Of a stretch of 64,000 nucleotides of DNA, positions 41,128 to 50,868 are shown piece by piece (positions within the stretch are counted from its first letter, which is position 1; the number at the start of each line of letters is the position of its first letter). A program made the translations under genes and the position numbers. Source of the DNA: Paulinella micropora (Eukaryota; Cercozoa; Imbricatea; Euglyphida); the NCBI GenBank assembly GCA_009731375.1, contig BJOX01000342.1, positions 529,471 to 593,470 on the forward strand, in the 5' to 3' direction. Below the pieces are notes generated by a model. It worked only from the letters and a program-made list of their open reading frames with translations. It did not search any database and was not told the origin of the DNA.

Positions 41128-42126
41128 TTACAAATCCAACACTTCTTTTTTATTTTTTATTCTTTGACTGCTTCTTATGTTCTCCGGTTTAATTTCTAAT
41201 GATTTTAATAAATTAATATTTTTTTTATCTTTCGTAATTTGTTCAACTTTATCAGCCAACTGCTCTGCTGGTTTTGTTTCTTCCGGTTGCTCTATAAGAT
41301 TTGTTTTTAATAATTGACTAGGCCTTACTAAGTTCTCTTCACTAAGTATGACTTTGAAGCCTTTACGGCCTTGAACTTTATAAACTGCTCTACTAAATTG
41401 TTTATCACCTTTTGAAAAAATAGTTTGTTCTAATTCCTTTCTCACTCTTGTCCCCTTAGGGAATTCATTGATTAAAGGATTTCTGTATATTTCCTGAGTG
41501 TTTTTTTCAGTTCCTTCATAAACATTAATAGGCACGGCTTTAATTGTGCTGTGATAAGATTTATTGTAATCATCTACAACCTGATGAATAATCGGAACCC
41601 ATTGAAAATTTTCATTAAATTCCCATATTAAATTTAATTCATTCCATATTGTTTTAATAAATCTATCTATTATTGCCATTGTTCTGTGATCACTTACTTG
41701 AACCGGTCTGTGCTCAATATTGTTTTGTCTAAAATATTCAGCCACTTGTCCCTTAAACTCACCGCCATTATCTGAAGTAATACTTTTAGGGACTTCTTTC
41801 GTAAATATTTTTTTAAATCCTTCCAAAACATAACCTGTAGTTCTATTTTTAATTAGTTCAATCCACCCACGACGACTATATACATCAATGGCTACTAGTC
41901 CAAAATTATAGTTAGCATTACCTTTCTTTGTTGCAACCTTCGACATGTCCATTAAGTCAATAAATACTTGGCTTAGTGGTTTAGCCTCAGGTGCTGTTAT
42001 TGTATTCCATATCTTGGCGGGCTTTGATTGCTTGTGTATTTCAATTGCTTCTTCCAGTTTCATTTTTCTATCTTCTTCCTCTTGCTCAGTGCCTGCCACA
42101 TCTCGCTGACTATGTTTGTAGTCCAT
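41128..42126 (-). CDS. Retroviral-type (rve) integrase, intact, element 2
   Basis: 332 residues, no stops; the only intact integrase of the four copies. It catalyses insertion of the element. Core: VFIDLMDMSK (first Asp), SITSDNGGEFKGQVAEYF (second Asp), VSDHRTMAIIDRFIKT (third acidic position is Asp, 34 residues after the second). The C-terminus has a chromo-like stretch (YKVQGRKGFKVIL, then NLVRPSQLLKT) and a conserved tail IRSSQRIKNKKEVLDL. The gene runs against the charged protein and the fibre. It is the best candidate for mobilising all four copies. Confidence 0.85.
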   Translation of the reverse strand: MDYKHSQRDVAGTEQEEEDRKMKLEEAIEIHKQSKPAKIWNTITAPEAKPLSQVFIDLMDMSKVATKKGNANYNFGLVAIDVYSRRGWIELIKNRTTGYVLEGFKKIFTKEVPKSITSDNGGEFKGQVAEYFRQNNIEHRPVQVSDHRTMAIIDRFIKTIWNELNLIWEFNENFQWVPIIHQVVDDYNKSYHSTIKAVPINVYEGTEKNTQEIYRNPLINEFPKGTRVRKELEQTIFSKGDKQFSRAVYKVQGRKGFKVILSEENLVRPSQLLKTNLIEQPEETKPAEQLADKVEQITKDKKNINLLKSLEIKPENIRSSQRIKNKKEVLDL

Positions 42127-42143
42127 GATATATCATTAGAATT

Positions 42144-42690
42144 TTAAAAACATTCTTGAGACATCATCATTATTTTTTTCTTTCTTAGCACCACCAGAAG
42201 ATTGATTACACTTACACTGCTTGACTTTTTACCCTTACTTTTCTTTACATGTTCTTCTTCACTTTCTTCACTTTCACTTTCGCTCTCATCAGGTTCAGGA
42301 TGATCTATTTCGACACGTCGAAATAGATCTGGCTTTTTACTTACTTTCTTCTTTGCTTCCGCTTTCTTTCTTCTTATTTTCATTTTCGCCATCTTTNNNN
42401 NNNNNNATGCTATCTTTTCAGCAATGATATCTGTGAAATCACATTCTTCATCGCTCTCACTGCTTTCTTCTGGTGTATCATCTTGGTCTTTTCAGTTAAT
42501 AATATCATTAGCAACACTCATTTCTGCAATGCGGTTTATTTTTTTCCTCCATCTCTTCATCATCGCCTACATATACATTTCTACACTTTGCTAATTTCTC
42601 TTTCGCTATTTCAATTTTTTGCTGTTTCTTGCTCTTAATACTTTCAACAGCCTTACTCCAATTCTTACGACTTGATTCGGGGGACGGCAT
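42144..42690 (-). pseudogene. Charged Lys/Glu-rich protein, element 2 (gap inside)
   Basis: The N-terminal part is MPSPESSRKNWSKAVESIKS, matching 63576. The middle is shifted (MEEKNKPHC) and crosses the 10-N gap at 42397-42406. The C-terminal part has MAKMKIRRKKAEAKK, ESESEESEEEHVKKSKGKK and a degraded NDDVSRMFLKF-like end. Frameshifts occur near 42535 and 42195. Gene order is as in the other elements. Confidence 0.7.
42397..42406. other. Assembly gap (10 N)
   Basis: The flanks repeat a short motif: CCATCTTT before and CTATCTTTT after. This fits two overlapping contig ends joined without merging. Confidence 0.8.
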
Positions 42691-42780
42691 TCTATACTAA
42701 GATTAATATATTTTAGTATCCACAAATTAAATATTTAATAAATATATACAATGGGTAGTCAGTACAAGAGTTTGTTAGGC

Positions 42781-44028
42781 TTGTCAGAAATTGCGGTGGA
42801 CTCACTCAACCAATACCAACATAGTGGGCTTAAACACAGACAGAGTGCCAGAAGATGCTGACTCCGTAAATTTTTATTACACTGACGCCCGATTTGATAC
42901 AAGGTTATCCAGCAAATCAACAACCGACATCAAAGAAGGAAAAAATTTATACTATACAGAGCAACGAGTGAGAGACAACGACGAAGTCAAAGCCTCAACG
43001 CAACACCGCTCTAATACTTCCAATCCGCACCAAACCAGTTTATATAATTTGATAGACACAAACATATTTGCACAAGCGAGCGGTCAATACTTAACTTACA
43101 ACGATGTAGAAGGCAAATGGAAGAATACAGCCCTTGGTTCAATTGATACACTTTCAGATGTGGTTATAACCGCGCCGATAGCGATGAATAGTTATCTAAC
43201 ATATAATTTCAATAAACTGGGTAAATGAAACCTTTCCGATAAATGTGGATGAATTCGGTAATATTAGTATGGGAAGGAAGAATATAACAGGAGTTAATTT
43301 ACTAAATACCAAAGATGTTGATGAATGAATATTTGAGCATCAAGATAATAATGATAAAGTTTCAGCGAGTGGAAGCATAGATAGCCACAGGGATGTGTTG
43401 TCAGAAATCGCGACAGACAGCCTATCAATCTCAAAATTAGACTTAACCAACACAAACATAGTCGGTCTGAATACAGACAGAGTGCCAGAAGATTCCGACT
43501 CAATAAATCTTTATTATACAGATGCGCGATTTGACACACGTATCGCTATCAACGACGGACATCAAAGAAGGAAAACATTTATACTATACAGAGCAACGAG
43601 TGATAGACAACGACGAAGTCAAAGCCTCAACTCAACACCGCTCTAATACTTCCAATCCGCACCAAACCAGTTTATATAATTTGATAGACACAAACATATT
43701 TGCACAAGCGAGCGGTCAATACTTAACTTACAACGATGTAGAAGGCAAATGGAAGAATACAGCCATCGGTTCAATTGACACACTTTCTGATGTAGTCATA
43801 ACCGCACCAATAGCAATGAATAGTTATCTAACATATAACTCAATAAACTGGGTAAATAAAACCTTTCCGATAAATGTGGATGAATTCGGCAATATTAGTA
43901 TGGGAAGCAAGAATATAAAAGGAGTTAATGTACTAAATACCAAAGATGTTGATGAATGGATATTTGAGCATAATGATAATAATAATAAAGTTTCAGCGAG
44001 TGGAAGTATAGACAGCCACAGCGATGTG
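42781..44028 (+). repeat. Tandem duplication inside the fibre gene
   Basis: Unit 1 (42781-43397) and unit 2 (43398-44028) both run from LSEIA-DSL through YYTDARFDTR, TSNPHQTSLYNLIDTNIF and SASGSIDSHSDV. Unit 1 holds most of the lesions; unit 2 is the better preserved copy. Confidence 0.8.
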
Positions 44029-45224
44029 ACAATAACAGGCTTCCCAGCAGATAACCAACTGCTTATGTATAGCACGGGACAATGGAGAAACACCACTTCA
44101 CCCTTTCTTAGATTAGACGGCACAGCTAGTATGACGGGGGCACTAAATACGAATGGTTTTGCTATTTCGGGGCCTTCTACGTATAATGGAATTAATCTCG
44201 CTAATCTCGCAGTTGATGGTTCGGTGGTTAAACTAACAGGAGACCAAACCATAGGAGGAATTAAAACATTTAGCAGTATAATAAATGCGAGTGCGAGGAT
44301 TGATATGAAAAGCCAAAGCATAACAAATGTCAATCTTGTTGATGGTGTGGATGTTTCTGTTCTTGATACTTCGGTGGTTAAACTAACAGGAGACCAAACC
44401 ATAGCAGGGAATAAAAAATTTACATCAACTTTAGAAGTAAGTGGTTCGTCCAATCCTACTACTTTTGATGGTATTGGCATAGCCTTTGATACAAAATAGG
44501 AATGATTGCAGCACAGAAAACAGCAACAGAGACTTGGTATCCGATACAAATAACTGGTTCGTATGTAGAGTTATATTCAGGTAATACTTTAATTATAACT
44601 GCAACTGGAACAACATTAAGTTTGAATAACAACAAAATAACAAACTTAGCCACACCATCAGTAACAACGGACGGAGCAAACAAAAGTTATGTTGATACAT
44701 TAGACGGGCAAAATGTGAAACTAACAGGAAACCAAACCATAGCAGGAATTAAGACATATAGCAGTGGTGTTGAAATTACTGGAAATTCAATCAATTTAAC
44801 AACAAAAGGTACATTCATCGTTTTCAATTCTACCAGTAATATTGGGTCAATTGCTAGTTTGGATATGAAAACTGCAACATATTACAACTTTGAAATTTCT
44901 GCGAAAAAAATAAGTTTTATTATCGATTGGACGATTGTTTCGTGGTTTAATGCTACTGGATTAGATTATAATAGTAGTCGGATTGTTAATCTAGGAGCAC
45001 CACAACATGCGAATGAAGCGGTAAATAGACAATATCTGGATGACAATTGTGTGAAACTAACAACAGACCAAACCATAACAGGAAGTAAAACATTTAATGG
45101 GGCGAGCACTACGATAAAATATCTAACTTTAACGAACAACGCCGATTTTAATAATCAAACTATCATTAATGGTGGAAATATAACATATAATGGGGCGAGG
45201 ATATTAAACCAAAATGGAGGAGAT

Positions 45225-45234
45225 NNNNNNNNNN
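45225..45234. other. Assembly gap (10 N) between near-identical flanks
   Basis: About 290 bases before the gap (44937-45224, from GGACGATTGTTTCGTGG) recur after it (45235-45523) with a few substitutions. The duplication may be two unmerged haplotype or read ends rather than a real fibre repeat. Confidence 0.8.
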
Positions 45235-47150
45235 GGACGATTGTTTCGTGGTTTAATGCTACTGTTTTAGATTGTAATAGCAGTCGGATTGTTAATTTGG
45301 GAGCACCACAAAATGCGAATGAAGCGGTAAATAGGCAATATCTGGATGACAATTGTGTGAAACTAACAACAGACCAAACCATAACAGGAAGTAAAACATT
45401 TAATGGGGCGAGCACTACGATAAAATATCTAACTTTAACGAACAATGGCGATTTTAATAATCAAACTATCATTAATGGTGGAAATATAACATATAATGGG
45501 GCGAGGATATTAAACCAAAATGGAGGTGATATATTCTTTTCACAGACGTCAGGCGATTATCAGTATTTCTTATTTACTCTAAATACCGCTACAAGTGGAA
45601 CCGCGAACCAACGAGGTTATGTATTTACGAATGTAGCATTTGATGCAAAAGGGGCGGGACTTTTTATTTCAAGACTTTTGGATAATAAAAGTGCTTCATC
45701 TGACATTGTCTGTTTTAACAATGCTGGCGGTATGCGATTTTATGGTGCTTTGGATATGAACTCAAACAACATAACAAATGGTGGAACAATAACGGGAACT
45801 ACATTAACGGCAACTACTGGCATGACTACAACAACATTAACAACGAGCGACAAAATAACAACAGCATCAGGTATGCTAATAATCATAGGCAATACAACGA
45901 AAGGAATAGGAACAACAGCGGGTTTAGAATTGTATGGGACTTATAATAATAATACAACTGGAGCACATTTGCAGGCTATTACAGAAGATATATATCCCAC
46001 TTATCAACTAACTAATTTAAGTCATAATAACATAAATATGACCTTTGATGCGTATTTAGATGCTGGTGGATGGAAATCAAGTTATGCGAGTTCTAATTTT
46101 CTAATTAGTAAATGGAATAATAAACTTAGATTTTTGTATGATAGCGGGAAAAGTGTTGGGGTTGCTGTTCCTTGGTTTCTCGCTCTGGAACTTGACACAT
46201 CAGGTTTATTAGCAACAAAGGCGATTACAGCGAGTGGGGCGATAACAGCAAATGCGGGGATATCAACAACAACGGCAACTGCGAGTGGATTAATAACTGC
46301 AAATGCGGGTATATCAACAACCACATTAACAACAAGTGGCTTACTAACTGCGAATGCGGGGATTACATACTCTGGGATGCTAACGACCACAACTAATAAT
46401 GGAGCGAAAATAGGAATTCAAGGACAAACAGACGGGACGAATGCGAGAGGAATATTTATTTGGGATACTGCTGATTCAGCATGGGGGATTTATATGTCTC
46501 AGTCTGGTTCAAATAAACCATTAAGTGGAGGAACAGCACCAGCAGGAGGAGTAGGCGGAGGATTAACTTCTTATGCTATTAGATTTAGAGTGAATAATTC
46601 TTCAACGAGTGGGTTCATATGGGAGAATAGTGCAAATACTGCTTTAATGTCTTTGAAAGCAAGCGACGGGCAATTATGGGTATTGTCTAATCCAATTCAA
46701 TATTCAGACAGGAGAAAAAAAGAAGATATAAAGGAATGCTTATGCTTAGATTTTATTAATAAGTTAAATCCAGTTTGCTATCGTATGATTGATGACAACA
46801 AGAAACAAAGAACGGGTTTGATAGCACAAGAATTAGAGGATATACTAACAGAAATGAATATGCTAGATTTTGGCGGTTTTATAAAAGAAACAATTATGTT
46901 TCCGTGTCCAAAGCAAAGAAAAGAATGCGAATTGAAAGGTGTGAGTGTTAATCCAGAAGATGTTAAATGTGTTGATAGTGGTGATATCGGTTATGGTATA
47001 GGTTATTCTGAGTTTATCGCCCCGTTAATTAAAGCGGTTCAACAATTATCAGAAAAGGTAGTTAATTTAGAAAAAGAAAAAAACTTTTACTTAATATACT
47101 ACAAGACCAAACCAACCAATTAGCAGAAATACGAGCAGTCGTTTTCCCTT

Positions 47151-47293
47151 GATATTTATCAACTACACTCTCGTTGCTACCGCAACTCCCGTTTGTTGAT
47201 AAACATCGTAAAAGAATAATATTTTTTAATAAAAAAAACGATGTTTTAGAATAAGAGAGAGTGCGACAGCACGAATCGCAATTCTAAAATATC
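47151..47293 (+). promoter_or_regulatory. Structured intergenic module, copy A
   Basis: Outer arms GATATTT (47151) and AAATATC (47287-47293). Arm 1 is ATCAAC/GTTGAT. The middle stem is AAACATCG/CGATGTTT around an A/T spacer. Arm 3 is TAGAAT/ATTCTA, containing GAGAGTGCGACAGCACGAA. It sits between the fibre stop and the next ATG, which follows its last base directly. It is likely to carry a transcript end and the promoter or 5' UTR of the next gene (inference). Confidence 0.7.
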
Positions 47294-47644
47294 ATGTCTA
47301 ATACAACTAGACTTCACAGACCACCGCCTATTATGGATATGGACGGCAAACTAACTCCTGAATTAAAGTCTCGTGTTCTTGAAGTAGAACTAAAGACTGA
47401 AGAAAAAAAAGTAGAGCACGAATTGGAAGATAACTGGAATTGTTGTTGTATAAAAAACAGACCGACAGACAGCCGACTTATTAAATACTTATTTCAAATG
47501 GGTATCATTATCGCCATTATAACTCTTTGTATCGTAAGGCTATCTGAAAAGAACTTGCCGTGCGAGGTTGCTAATACTTATGTCGGTATTTTGACTTTAC
47601 TCATAGGAATTTGCCTTCCATCGCCTTCTTCAAGTAAGAAGTGA
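47294..47644 (+). CDS. Small two-pass membrane protein, element 2
   Basis: 116 residues. A polar N-terminal half with MDMDGKLTPELKSRVLEVEL and a Cys cluster (NWNCCCIKN) is followed by two hydrophobic segments: LFQMGIIIAIITLCIV (~73-88) and YVGILTLLIGICL (~100-112). It ends in LPSPSSSKK. The start codon abuts module A. Small membrane proteins are common in this virus group; a virion or host-membrane role is inference. Confidence 0.65.
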   Translation: MSNTTRLHRPPPIMDMDGKLTPELKSRVLEVELKTEEKKVEHELEDNWNCCCIKNRPTDSRLIKYLFQMGIIIAIITLCIVRLSEKNLPCEVANTYVGILTLLIGICLPSPSSSKK

Positions 47645-47890
47645 ACACTCGTATAAATGTATTTTATACCAAGAACTATCGCTGGCACAGATTAAAGGAA
47701 TGACTTCATCAAAACTAACACACCAATCACTCATAGGCTTATACACACGTTTAAATGTAGTTTCTATTCCTTGCTTTATACAATAAGCACAACTCTCATT
47801 CTTTTTTTCGCTTACCCGCGAGTAAAAGTCGCAGGCAGTTCGCGAAAATATTTTTGTTATTAAAAAGTTTATCACCAGTAATATAATCAT
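47630..47890 (-). CDS. Possible small secreted or membrane-anchored protein
   Basis: 86 residues on the opposite strand. The start MIILLVINFLITKIF is hydrophobic (a signal or anchor). The remainder is Cys- and aromatic-rich (CAYCIKQGIETTFKRVY). Its 3' end overlaps the end of the preceding gene by 15 bases. It fills an otherwise empty stretch, but there is no homologue in the other elements in this window. Low certainty. Confidence 0.35.
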   Translation of the reverse strand: MIILLVINFLITKIFSRTACDFYSRVSEKKNESCAYCIKQGIETTFKRVYKPMSDWCVSFDEVIPLICASDSSWYKIHLYECSLLT

Positions 47891-47968
47891 GGCTGACTAT
47901 AAATACCAAAAGATTATTTTTCTAACAATGATTTTGTTGGAAGCAAAACATTTAATAAAAATATTCAA

Positions 47969-48247
47969 ATGTCATTCACACCGACCAAAATGAATGTTAA
48001 GTTTATTCATTATACGAACGACCAGACGGAAACCAAAACCAGAATTCTTTATATGGACAGAATTGGAATTATTGGCACATTTGCAGATAGTAATATAGCA
48101 AACATTTCAAACCTTAGTTATAATTTAGGTGTCGTTGGATGGACGGACGGACAATATACATTTAAAGTCCTTGAAACTGACAGCAGAAATATTGACACAG
48201 GAAATTTAGCGGGAAGAATTGTTGTGTGTCTGGAATTCTTAGGATAA
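47969..48247 (+). CDS. Small hypothetical protein upstream of ATPase
   Basis: 92 residues, beta-rich (KFIHYTNDQTETKTRILYMD, then YTFKVLETD, RIVVCLEFLG). It ends nine bases before the ATPase start, so the two are probably co-transcribed. Not recognised; the position in the morphogenesis block suggests a structural or accessory role. Confidence 0.55.
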   Translation: MSFTPTKMNVKFIHYTNDQTETKTRILYMDRIGIIGTFADSNIANISNLSYNLGVVGWTDGQYTFKVLETDSRNIDTGNLAGRIVVCLEFLG

Positions 48248-48256
48248 TAATATACA

Positions 48257-49069
48257 ATGGAGAAAATAAACAATGTCAAGGTGAAACCAGTGAAGCAGGA
48301 AGGCGAAAGAAACAAAAAAGCAAAGGGCTATAAATTATTTAATGAGCCGTATGTAAATATATTTCTACTCGCCCGTAAGAAGAGCGGGAAAACGACAGCA
48401 CTCTTTGAAATACTGAAACGGACTACAGACAGAAAAACCCGTATTGTCGTTATTGCTTCAACAATTCACAAGGACTACATTTATAAAGCAACGGTTAAAC
48501 ACTTTAAGAGCAGGGGAAACCCAATGGCTATATATACCTTTCTTAATTCAGATGGTGTAAATGTGATAGACTATGAACTTGACAAACTGAACAGACAGGA
48601 CTAGCAACATGAAGGAGCAATCAAAGATGAAGAGGAAATAGAGAAACCACAATTTTTATATTTTGGAAAGGAAAAGAAAAAAGAAGGAGGTGAGAAGAAA
48701 GAGAGACCAAGTAAGTATATTTCACCAGAGGTTGTTTTTGTTTTGGACGATTTAGGAAGTGGATTAAGAGACAAGTCAGTAAGCGATTTGTTAAAAAAGA
48801 ACAGACACTATAAAAGTAAGATTATTATGTCAAGTCAGTATCTGAACGACCTACGGCCAGAAGCCATTAAGCAGTTAGATTATTTGTTAATCTTTCCAGG
48901 CCAGTCTTAAAATAAAATGGAACTCGTGTATAAACACTTAGACTTATCTTTTGATTTTGATTATTTTCTTCAAAAGTATCACGAAGCAACAAAGGAACGA
49001 TTTAATTTTCTTTATGTTTCAAGTGTTGATAATGAGTTAAGAAAAAATTTTGCCTATCGCATGAAATAA
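48257..49069 (+). pseudogene. FtsK/HerA-type packaging ATPase, two in-frame stops
   Basis: One continuous frame of 271 codons interrupted by TAG at 48602-48604 and TAA at 48908-48910. Walker A: LLARKKSGKTTALFEIL (Ala replaces the first Gly of the loop). Walker B: VVFVLDDLGS, followed by a sensor-like SKIIMSSQYLNDLRPEA. The last part (KMELVYKHLDLSFDF, FLQKYHEATKERFNFLYVS) is the usual ending of this family. It would pump genomic DNA into capsids. The rest of the frame is conserved, so the stops are recent or artefactual. Confidence 0.75.
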
Positions 49070-49070
49070 T

Positions 49071-49189
49071 GATATTTATGAGCATCGCTTTCATTCGCTT
49101 CGCTCATTTTCACTTGCTCATAAACATCGAAAAACGATGTTTTAGAATAAGTGAGAGTGCGACAGCACGAAACGCAATTCTAAAATATC
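49071..49189 (+). promoter_or_regulatory. Structured intergenic module, copy B
   Basis: Outer arms GATATTT and AAATATC. Arm 1 is ATGAGC/GCTCAT, with both strands changed relative to copy A. The middle stem is AAACATCG/CGATGTTT and arm 3 is TAGAAT/ATTCTA. It begins one base after the ATPase stop and ends 52 bases before the next ATG (49242). Confidence 0.7.
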
Positions 49190-49241
49190 AATAATTATTA
49201 TTTTTTTTGCTGAAAAGATTTTTTTAAAATCTTTCTAATAT

Positions 49242-49553
49242 ATGCCAGTATCACCAGTGATAATTTCACAACCATCAGGATATAACATCGGATACAATGC
49301 ATCGATGCTACAGAAGGGAGGAAAAAAGAAAACTAAGAAGAAGGGATGTGGTCAAAAGGGAGGAAAGATTAACTGGGCTAAGGTCGGAAAAACGGCCTTG
49401 GCTGTTAATAAATTCCTTCGCGATAATAAGGTAATCTCTAGAACTGCTGGGGCATTGAGTAGCATTCGGGTGCCTTACGCAGGTAGTGTTAGTGCTACAG
49501 CATCAAAACTCGGATATGGTAAGCAACGAGGAGGTGCTGTAAAGTTTTATTAA
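49242..49553 (+). CDS. Basic Gly/Lys-rich core-like protein, element 2
   Basis: 103 residues. A short N-terminus is followed by KGGKKKTKKKGCGQKGGK, a helical segment (WAKVGKTALAVNKFL), an Ala/Ser-rich part and the ending GYGKQRGGAVKFY. Charge and composition resemble small DNA-condensing or capsid-lining proteins found near capsid genes in adenovirus-like and Polinton-like viruses. The assignment is by character and position only. Confidence 0.6.
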   Translation: MPVSPVIISQPSGYNIGYNASMLQKGGKKKTKKKGCGQKGGKINWAKVGKTALAVNKFLRDNKVISRTAGALSSIRVPYAGSVSATASKLGYGKQRGGAVKFY

Positions 49554-49555
49554 AA

Positions 49556-49701
49556 GATAGTTATCAACTACACTCTCGCTTGCTACCGCAACTCCCGTTT
49601 GTTGATAACCATTGAAAACCGATTTATTTTTTCCTAAAATAAAAAACGATGGTTTAGAATAAGTGAGAGTGCGAAAGCACGAAGCGCAATTCTAAACTAT
49701 C
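49556..49701 (+). promoter_or_regulatory. Structured intergenic module, copy C
   Basis: Outer arms GATAGTT and AACTATC, changed together relative to the GATATTT/AAATATC of other copies. The middle stem AACCATTG/CGATGGTT likewise keeps pairing after substitution, with one A-C mismatch. Arm 1 is ATCAAC/GTTGAT and arm 3 is TAGAAT/ATTCTA. It starts two bases after the preceding stop and ends six bases before ATG 49708. Confidence 0.72.
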
Positions 49702-49707
49702 TATACA

Positions 49708-49809
49708 ATGGTCGCTAAAAAGACTAATAAGAAAAAGGCAAAAGTCCGTCCACCTCGGGTTTATAGGAATAATAAGAGCGGGGAGACCTTATATTATCCA
49801 GAAGGGTAA
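49708..49809 (+). CDS. Very small basic protein
   Basis: 33 residues: MVAKKTNKKKAKVRPPRVYR, then NNKSGETLYYPEG. The start follows module C as in the other module-gene pairs. It may be a complete micro-protein or the beginning of a longer gene broken at the TAAAAAA run (49807). No clean continuation is visible in other frames. Confidence 0.4.
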   Translation: MVAKKTNKKKAKVRPPRVYRNNKSGETLYYPEG

Positions 49810-49873
49810 AAAATATTCTTAATTTTGGTAAGAAAACAAATGATTTAAGCACATTACAAATCGTTAAACTTTT

Positions 49874-50487
49874 ATGAAATATATTAGTAAGCCGAGCCAC
49901 AAAGGCAGGGCCGCAAACCGAGAGAAAAAATAATCAAATCTGATTTCAATCGTCTTGAACACGAGAACCGAAACCAGATACAAAGCAACTTACTGACGAG
50001 ATATGAGTTAATACATGACGAGGAAGCAAAGGAAAAGAAGAAAAGGGATGAGATAGAAGAAAAAAAGAAAAGGCTAGAAAGAAAAGACATAGCAGATGCA
50101 GAGGAACAAAAAGAAATAAATGACAGGGATCACAAAAGAGAACTAGCTAAGATAAATGAACGACAAGAACAAAAAGCCAGAGAAATAAGAAGGGAGCAAA
50201 AACTTATAGAAGATGTAAAGTTTGAACACGATAGGAAACAAAAATTATTACTATTACCACAGCCACAATATCAACCACAACTTATACAAGCGGTGAGTAA
50301 CCAGCCACCTACACCAGTCTCACCACTTCCAAAACACCCTCCTGCAGACGAACTAGATGAAAACATAAAACTTTTAAAATCTGCTTATTTTACAGACGAA
50401 GAGATTAAAAAAATGACTAATAGTATGATACAAAAAACAGCAGATGGTATTAAATTATTGCAACAGAAGACTTTCAACAACAAATGA
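49874..50487 (+). pseudogene. Long coiled-coil protein (frameshifted near start)
   Basis: Starts MKYISKPSHKGRAANREKK. At the A6 run near 49925 the frame must gain one A to continue. It then runs open for about 185 codons: IIKSDFNRLEHENRNQIQSN, a heptad-rich Lys/Glu coiled coil to about 50240, a Pro/Gln linker (LLLPQPQYQPQLIQ; PPTPVSPLPKHPPADELDEN) and a helical end (KKMTNSMIQKTADGIKLLQQ). It lies between core-like and penton genes. A scaffold-like or minor virion role is possible; no family is recognised. Confidence 0.5.
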
Positions 50488-50532
50488 AACAACTAATAGA
50501 CAAAAGCCAGCCATCCAGATAGTTATTTGTTA

Positions 50533-50724
50533 ATGAAGGTCAATCAAGTAAAGCAGTAATCAAACACTTCAGACACATGCGGTTGGCATAGTATGAGATT
50601 TTTAATGGAGCGAGCGAAAGGAAACAGGTTTAAGTTTGCTAGCGGTTATACAGACCTTAACGTAGAAGAAGCGGAGAAATTTAAAACACAGAATGGGTAT
50701 GGTAATTTTGATACATTTATTTGA
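50533..50724 (+). pseudogene. Cysteine-protease-like fragment
   Basis: After ATG 50533 a TAA (50557-50559) interrupts the frame, then SNTSDTCGWHSMRFLMERAK and FKFASGYTDLNVEEAEKF follow to a TGA. The TCGWHSMRFL block resembles the catalytic Cys segment of adenain/Ulp1-type virion maturation proteases. The His-Asp part that should precede it is not found, so this is either a remnant or a different small family. The TGA overlaps the first base pair of module D. Confidence 0.35.
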
Positions 50725-50868
50725 TATTTGTTTCAGACTACGTCTTCAACAAACATCGGGGGCTACGCACTTTTAAGGATTACAATAAGCATTAATTTTT
50801 TTGAAAAAGAAAAAAGCGATGTTTAGAATAAGCGAGAGTGCGGAGCACGAAGCGCAATTCTAAATATC
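50723..50868 (+). promoter_or_regulatory. Structured intergenic module, copy D
   Basis: Outer arms GATATTT and AAATATC. The middle stem is AAACATCG/GCGATGTTT and arm 3 is TAGAAT/ATTCTA around GCGAGAGTGCGGAGCACGAAGC. Arm 1 is reduced to GTT/AAC. It starts on the stop codon of the protease-like frame and ends on the base before the penton ATG. Confidence 0.7.

Larger units (their letters stand above)
42751..47123 (+). pseudogene. Phage-like tail fibre with S74 chaperone end, element 2
   Basis: A fibre of about 1400 residues. The N-terminus (MGSQYKSLLGLSEIAVDSLN) is followed by repeats of the type YYTDARFDTRL, STTDIKEGKNLYYTEQRV, as in bacteriophage tail fibres. The central shaft repeats VKLTGDQTI and related units. 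The C-terminus has YSDRRKKEDIKECLC, LNPVCYRMI and GLIAQELEDIL, the intramolecular chaperone (peptidase S74) that trims itself after trimerisation. Lesions: a deletion near 42807, a shift near 43211, a TGA at about 43326 where the second copy has Trp (DEWIFEH), a shift near 43550 and an A-run shift near 44495. From 44502 the last 873 residues are open. A 10-N gap lies at 45225-45234. It would bind the host surface. Confidence 0.85.

Noticed and set aside
42781-45530. Collagen-like or host adhesion protein
   Set aside because: No Gly-x-y repeats. The repeats are of the phage fibre kind and end in an S74 chaperone.
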